Source: Argopecten irradians (lineage: Eukaryota; Mollusca; Bivalvia; Pectinida; Pectinidae). From it: a stretch of 64,000 nucleotides of DNA. Shown in pieces: positions 60,736 through 64,000 of the stretch. The notes below the pieces were generated by a model. The model was not told the origin of the DNA. It saw only the letters and a program-made list of their open reading frames with translations, and ran no database searches. Every line of letters starts with the position of its first letter. Positions within the stretch are counted from its first letter, which is position 1. The position numbers and the translations under genes were made by a program. The stretch is taken from positions 36,449,604-36,513,603 of the forward strand of contig NC_091138.1 in NCBI RefSeq assembly GCF_041381155.1, given 5' to 3'.

Positions 60736-62094
60736 GGAGCAGAAATTACCACTTTTAGAAATGGCCAGGTACAAATGCTGAATACTCAATGCCAAAATTG
60801 AGGCTAGTCTAGCTGGTAGATGCCTTCTTAATTTGTAAACAGAAATAGAAAGCAAGCTATCCATAATAGTTTGTACAGGTCCTTAAATCTTCAACCTTGA
60901 CTATGTATATGATCGATACTCCAAAGACTTTTTCATCAGGTTAATATAAGCTTATAGACCTAATAGTACTAAAGTATGGTACACTGAGTGACCTACATTA
61001 GATCCAGCCACTGGCCTTCAGCAGACTTTTAATTTGTCAGGCAGCCTGAGCTTTAATGAAGTTATTACGACATAAGTCACGTAATACCGCAGTGTGTTTC
61101 TGTAGTTTTGTAATTACCAAGCTGAAGCACATGTAAACACATATCTCAATTGAAACAAAGAGGTCAACATTCCCAAGCATAACAGGAAAGCATATTACAG
61201 TAATTGATGTAATCAATGATATGGTCTGTTTCGGTGTAATTTCTTTTATTATCATTTAAACCCACATTTCTATACTTAGACAAACACAACAGTCAATGCA
61301 GTTTTGTGAAAAACTGAACATTGCTTGGTTTCAGAGTTTATTTTAGGGGCAAGGTCAGAGGTCTGGAAAACCATTTATGACATGTCCATATGACATGGCT
61401 GGACAGGTTAGTTAGGTGATAAATCTGCATTTGTATATATCTTTAGCTATACAATATTTACTTGATTTCAAAGCAATTACCTTTTAGATTTTTAAAACAA
61501 TCTCTGAAACTCAATTGTGGACAGACAGACACACACTGGGAAAGCCCTCAGAAGGTCAGTCCTTACAGATGAACATCTTCATAATCTTTTACACAAAGGA
61601 TACTACAAGTGAAATATGAATGGTATCCAGTGCTAGGCTTGAGCATGCGGCATTTAAATCTTGCAAGCTCTGGCATCTATGTAGTTCATAGATATTATAT
61701 CAAAGGTTTGTAGTAATGGTATACTTTTCTCAACAACTCAAATCGTGATACTTGTCTAATGATATACAAAATGTATTGTTAAGCCAATGGTCAGTCAAAA
61801 GGATTCTTCAGACGAAGAAAATTTTCTAAAATTTATTGATGTTCCAAAGACCAAAACATCATAACACGTCATACATAGCAACAATACCAACCATGCATGT
61901 GTTTTGATTTGACCACGGGTTTAATGTTAAGTTAATCACAACAAACAAACTCACAAATATGTACGATATTTATTGTCTGGGCAATGTTATATGTATTTTG
62001 TGTAATATTACATCATGCGAATATAACTTGGACCCTTCCAAATCACCTACCATCTGTAATTTTGTAAATGTAATAGGAGAGGATAAAATATAGC
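60736..62094. other. Intergenic or intronic DNA, nothing recognised
   Basis: The 72-codon minus frame at 61037-61255 is hydrophobic but shows no P450 or other motif. No repeats with definable borders. Confidence 0.3.
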
Positions 62095-62345
62095 AGCCAA
62101 ACCGCCAGGGCTCAAACGCGGGACCTCTGAAAACTAGCTGAATGCTCTACCCATGGAGCTACCTGGTCACAAATTCTCCTCTCCCTTTCCCATTATCCTT
62201 GCTCTCGACGACACTCAAGACCCATATACCACGATTGTGAGTATTTCAGTTGAGCAATACAAAAATGTAGCGGCCAGACCTGGGTTTGAACCCGATACCT
62301 CCGAACACTTGCCGCATGCTCAAGGGATTGAGCTAGACATGGTCA
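62095..62345 (-). repeat. Two tRNA-like SINE units in tandem
   Basis: On the minus strand, two units (62170-62095 and 62345-62267) each read gaccaggtagctc or gaccatgtctagctc, an A-box-like gagc segment, a B-box-like gttcaaaccc or gtttgagccc, and an end near tctggccgctac. They resemble the unit at 29307-29374. Both have changes that would disrupt a tRNA fold, so they are SINE remnants. Confidence 0.55.
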
Positions 62346-62383
62346 CCGGTAATCAGACTTGTCTAGTTCCACTATTAGTTTTT

Positions 62384-62512
62384 TAGTCAGTTACTGACCC
62401 CCTATAAAGGCATAGAGGGTCAGTAAGATTTATAGGGGGCGAGGGCGTAGCCCGAGCCTCCTATACTTCTTACTGACCCTCTATGCCTTTATAGGGGGTC
62501 AGTAACTGACTA
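62384..62512. mobile_element. Foldback repeat, 129 bp
   Basis: The arms tagtcagttactgaccccct and ataaaggcatagagggtcag are mirrored on the right side. The loop is GC-rich and itself palindromic (gggcgtagccc). No target duplication was clear. Confidence 0.7.
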
Positions 62513-62843
62513 TATAACGAATTTATCGCATCGAGGACCATTTATTTGTTTTATTTATTCTTGTTTCCTATTTGTTTGGTCAAGAATCTGAAATCAAACT
62601 TAAATCATACTTGTGCGAATGATAACAAACAATCGACACTTTTAAAATAATTGGTCTAGGCTACATATTTATCTATGTATTTCTTTCAAGAATTTTCAAA
62701 TATACTATATAAGGAACCTGCAGAATAATAATGAATAATTCATAAATGAACAATAATTTCGACATTCCTATGTGCACAGTAACAGTTATGCCTACCTCAA
62801 TACGACACCAGACCGTCTGTATATTGAAAGCATCACAAACAAG

Positions 62844-63886
62844 CAGACATGTTAACCCTACCGATTCTGGCGGAAGTCTACCGCTTTTGAGACTGATATT
62901 CCGCCTACCGCTTTAATATCCAAATATTCCGATTTCTGCAAAACATCGTCTTCATTTTTTTTTCTTCCGATTTCTGAATTTTTCATAGTCGGTTGGGGCT
63001 GCCATGGTGGCTTCAAAATGCATACCAGACTAAGTAGGCTGACTTGCTTCATAATTAAGTAAACAAAGGAGGTGTGAACACTCCCTGACCAACACCCACT
63101 GGTGCTAATTAGCAGCCTGGGGCTAGTTCCACCTTGGCTTGGTGGTGTCACTTGTGTCTGAGTGTAACGATGTGTGTTTCGTAGGCTTACCGGCCTTTCA
63201 ATAAATTTTGTGCTTAAAACTAGTAAGCATAATTTCAAAAACAAACACTACTTATAATTGAAATGATTTACTCACGTTTTTAATGTAAAATAGGCATACA
63301 GTGTCTGCTGAAAATCATAAACTTTGCAATCGTAATGGCCGCCATTTTGGAATGGGGTGATTCTAATAAAGGATCCGGATTTTGGTATATTTTTTCAGGA
63401 TATCATTAAAAAAAAGTAATTATTTTTTCAGGGTGATTATTTCTCTAGAATATTGGTGTAAATTTCAGAAACAAATATTTGTATTTTTTCTTGCATAAAT
63501 CAAAAGAAAATGAGTCCAGTATGTATTAAAAAAAAAAGTGAAAAAAAAACAAAAACAAATAGACAAAATGTATAATTAAAAAAGGTGATAGGCCTAAATA
63601 GCATTGAAATAAAAGTATACAATGTATTTGTTGGCATTTTTCATCTTCTAAATTTAATGTAAGCCTTAATTAACATTTAAAAATACAAAATGAGCCACCA
63701 ATGCAAGGCCTATGGTAATAATTAAAGTTAAATCATAATTTGTTAACAAAATATGTTTTTGTAATTATTTGGCATATTATTGATATTTATACATCTCTGA
63801 CGCGTCACGAAAAATGCCGCGTGTAATGCTACCGCTTTTGAGTCAAAAATCTACCTCTTTTTGCTCACCAAAGGTTAACATGTCTG
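62844..63886. mobile_element. hAT-like element with intact ends and 8-bp target duplication
   Basis: The termini are cagacatgttaaccct (62844) and the inverse aggttaacatgtctg (to 63886). The perfect 8-bp direct repeat caaacaag flanks both sides (62836-62843 and 63887-63894). Subterminal ctaccgctttt-type motifs occur near both ends. A 128-codon minus frame (62858-63244) begins inside and ends close to the terminus; I recognise no transposase domain, so the 1043-bp element is taken as non-autonomous. Confidence 0.75.
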
Positions 63887-64000
63887 CAAACAAGAGTGAC
63901 ACAATCATCCATTTAACATTTTAAGCACAATCTCCTTGATCATCTGTGCATTCTCGCTGAGATAATCACTTAAAAGTTATGCCGATAAATTGATTGTAGA

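Noticed and set aside
62858-63244. 128-codon host gene
   Set aside because: It lies wholly within a hAT-like element with intact ends; no known domain or splice signals were recognised.
56127-64000. Search for the remaining P450 exons (I-helix and ExxR exons)
   Set aside because: No frame on the minus strand showed AGxxT, ExxR or PERF-type motifs, so none is reported.

Overview
The window is eukaryotic nuclear DNA: AT-rich, with short exons separated by repeat-packed introns and GT-AG splice sites. The repeats point to a bivalve mollusc. They include several families of transposon-like units with tandem core repeats, ACGG-type microsatellites and terminal hairpins (matching my recollection of the 'pearl' or Helentron-associated elements of oysters and ark shells), tRNA-derived SINEs and many palindromic MITEs. 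I cannot name the species. No retrovirus, LTR element or bacterial feature was recognised.

Layout: (1) Positions 1-1915 are two satellite-bearing elements, one inside the other. (2) Positions 2047-16803 (+) hold the 3' part of an LRP5/6-like receptor gene with four YWTD propeller blades, an EGF module, a Ser/Thr linker, two LDLa modules and a short tail without a membrane segment. Its 8.9-kb intron is a stack of nested transposons. (3) Positions 16907-18565 are a 52-bp minisatellite just past that stop codon. (4) Positions 20161-30054 (-) are a complete 13-exon ALG1 gene, the ER mannosyltransferase of N-glycan precursor synthesis. (5) Positions 30315-32518 (+) are a complete three-exon ANKRD54 gene, head-to-head with ALG1 across about 260 bp. 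(6) Positions 33000-55800 are mostly intergenic repeats, with one unrecognised 59-codon membrane-protein ORF on the minus strand (38663-38842). (7) Positions 55862-56126 (-) are the last coding exon of a cytochrome P450; a 76-bp, 21-copy satellite lies upstream in what is probably its last intron. (8) Positions 58600-64000 hold MITEs, tRNA-derived repeats and a hAT-like element with intact target duplications.

The genes do not form a pathway. ALG1 and ANKRD54 look like ordinary housekeeping genes that probably share a bidirectional promoter. The LRP-like gene would encode an extracellular protein and the P450 a membrane monooxygenase. The most distinctive content is the mobile DNA: several unrelated-looking satellite-bearing families share one end design, and insertions can be ordered in time from their nesting and target duplications.
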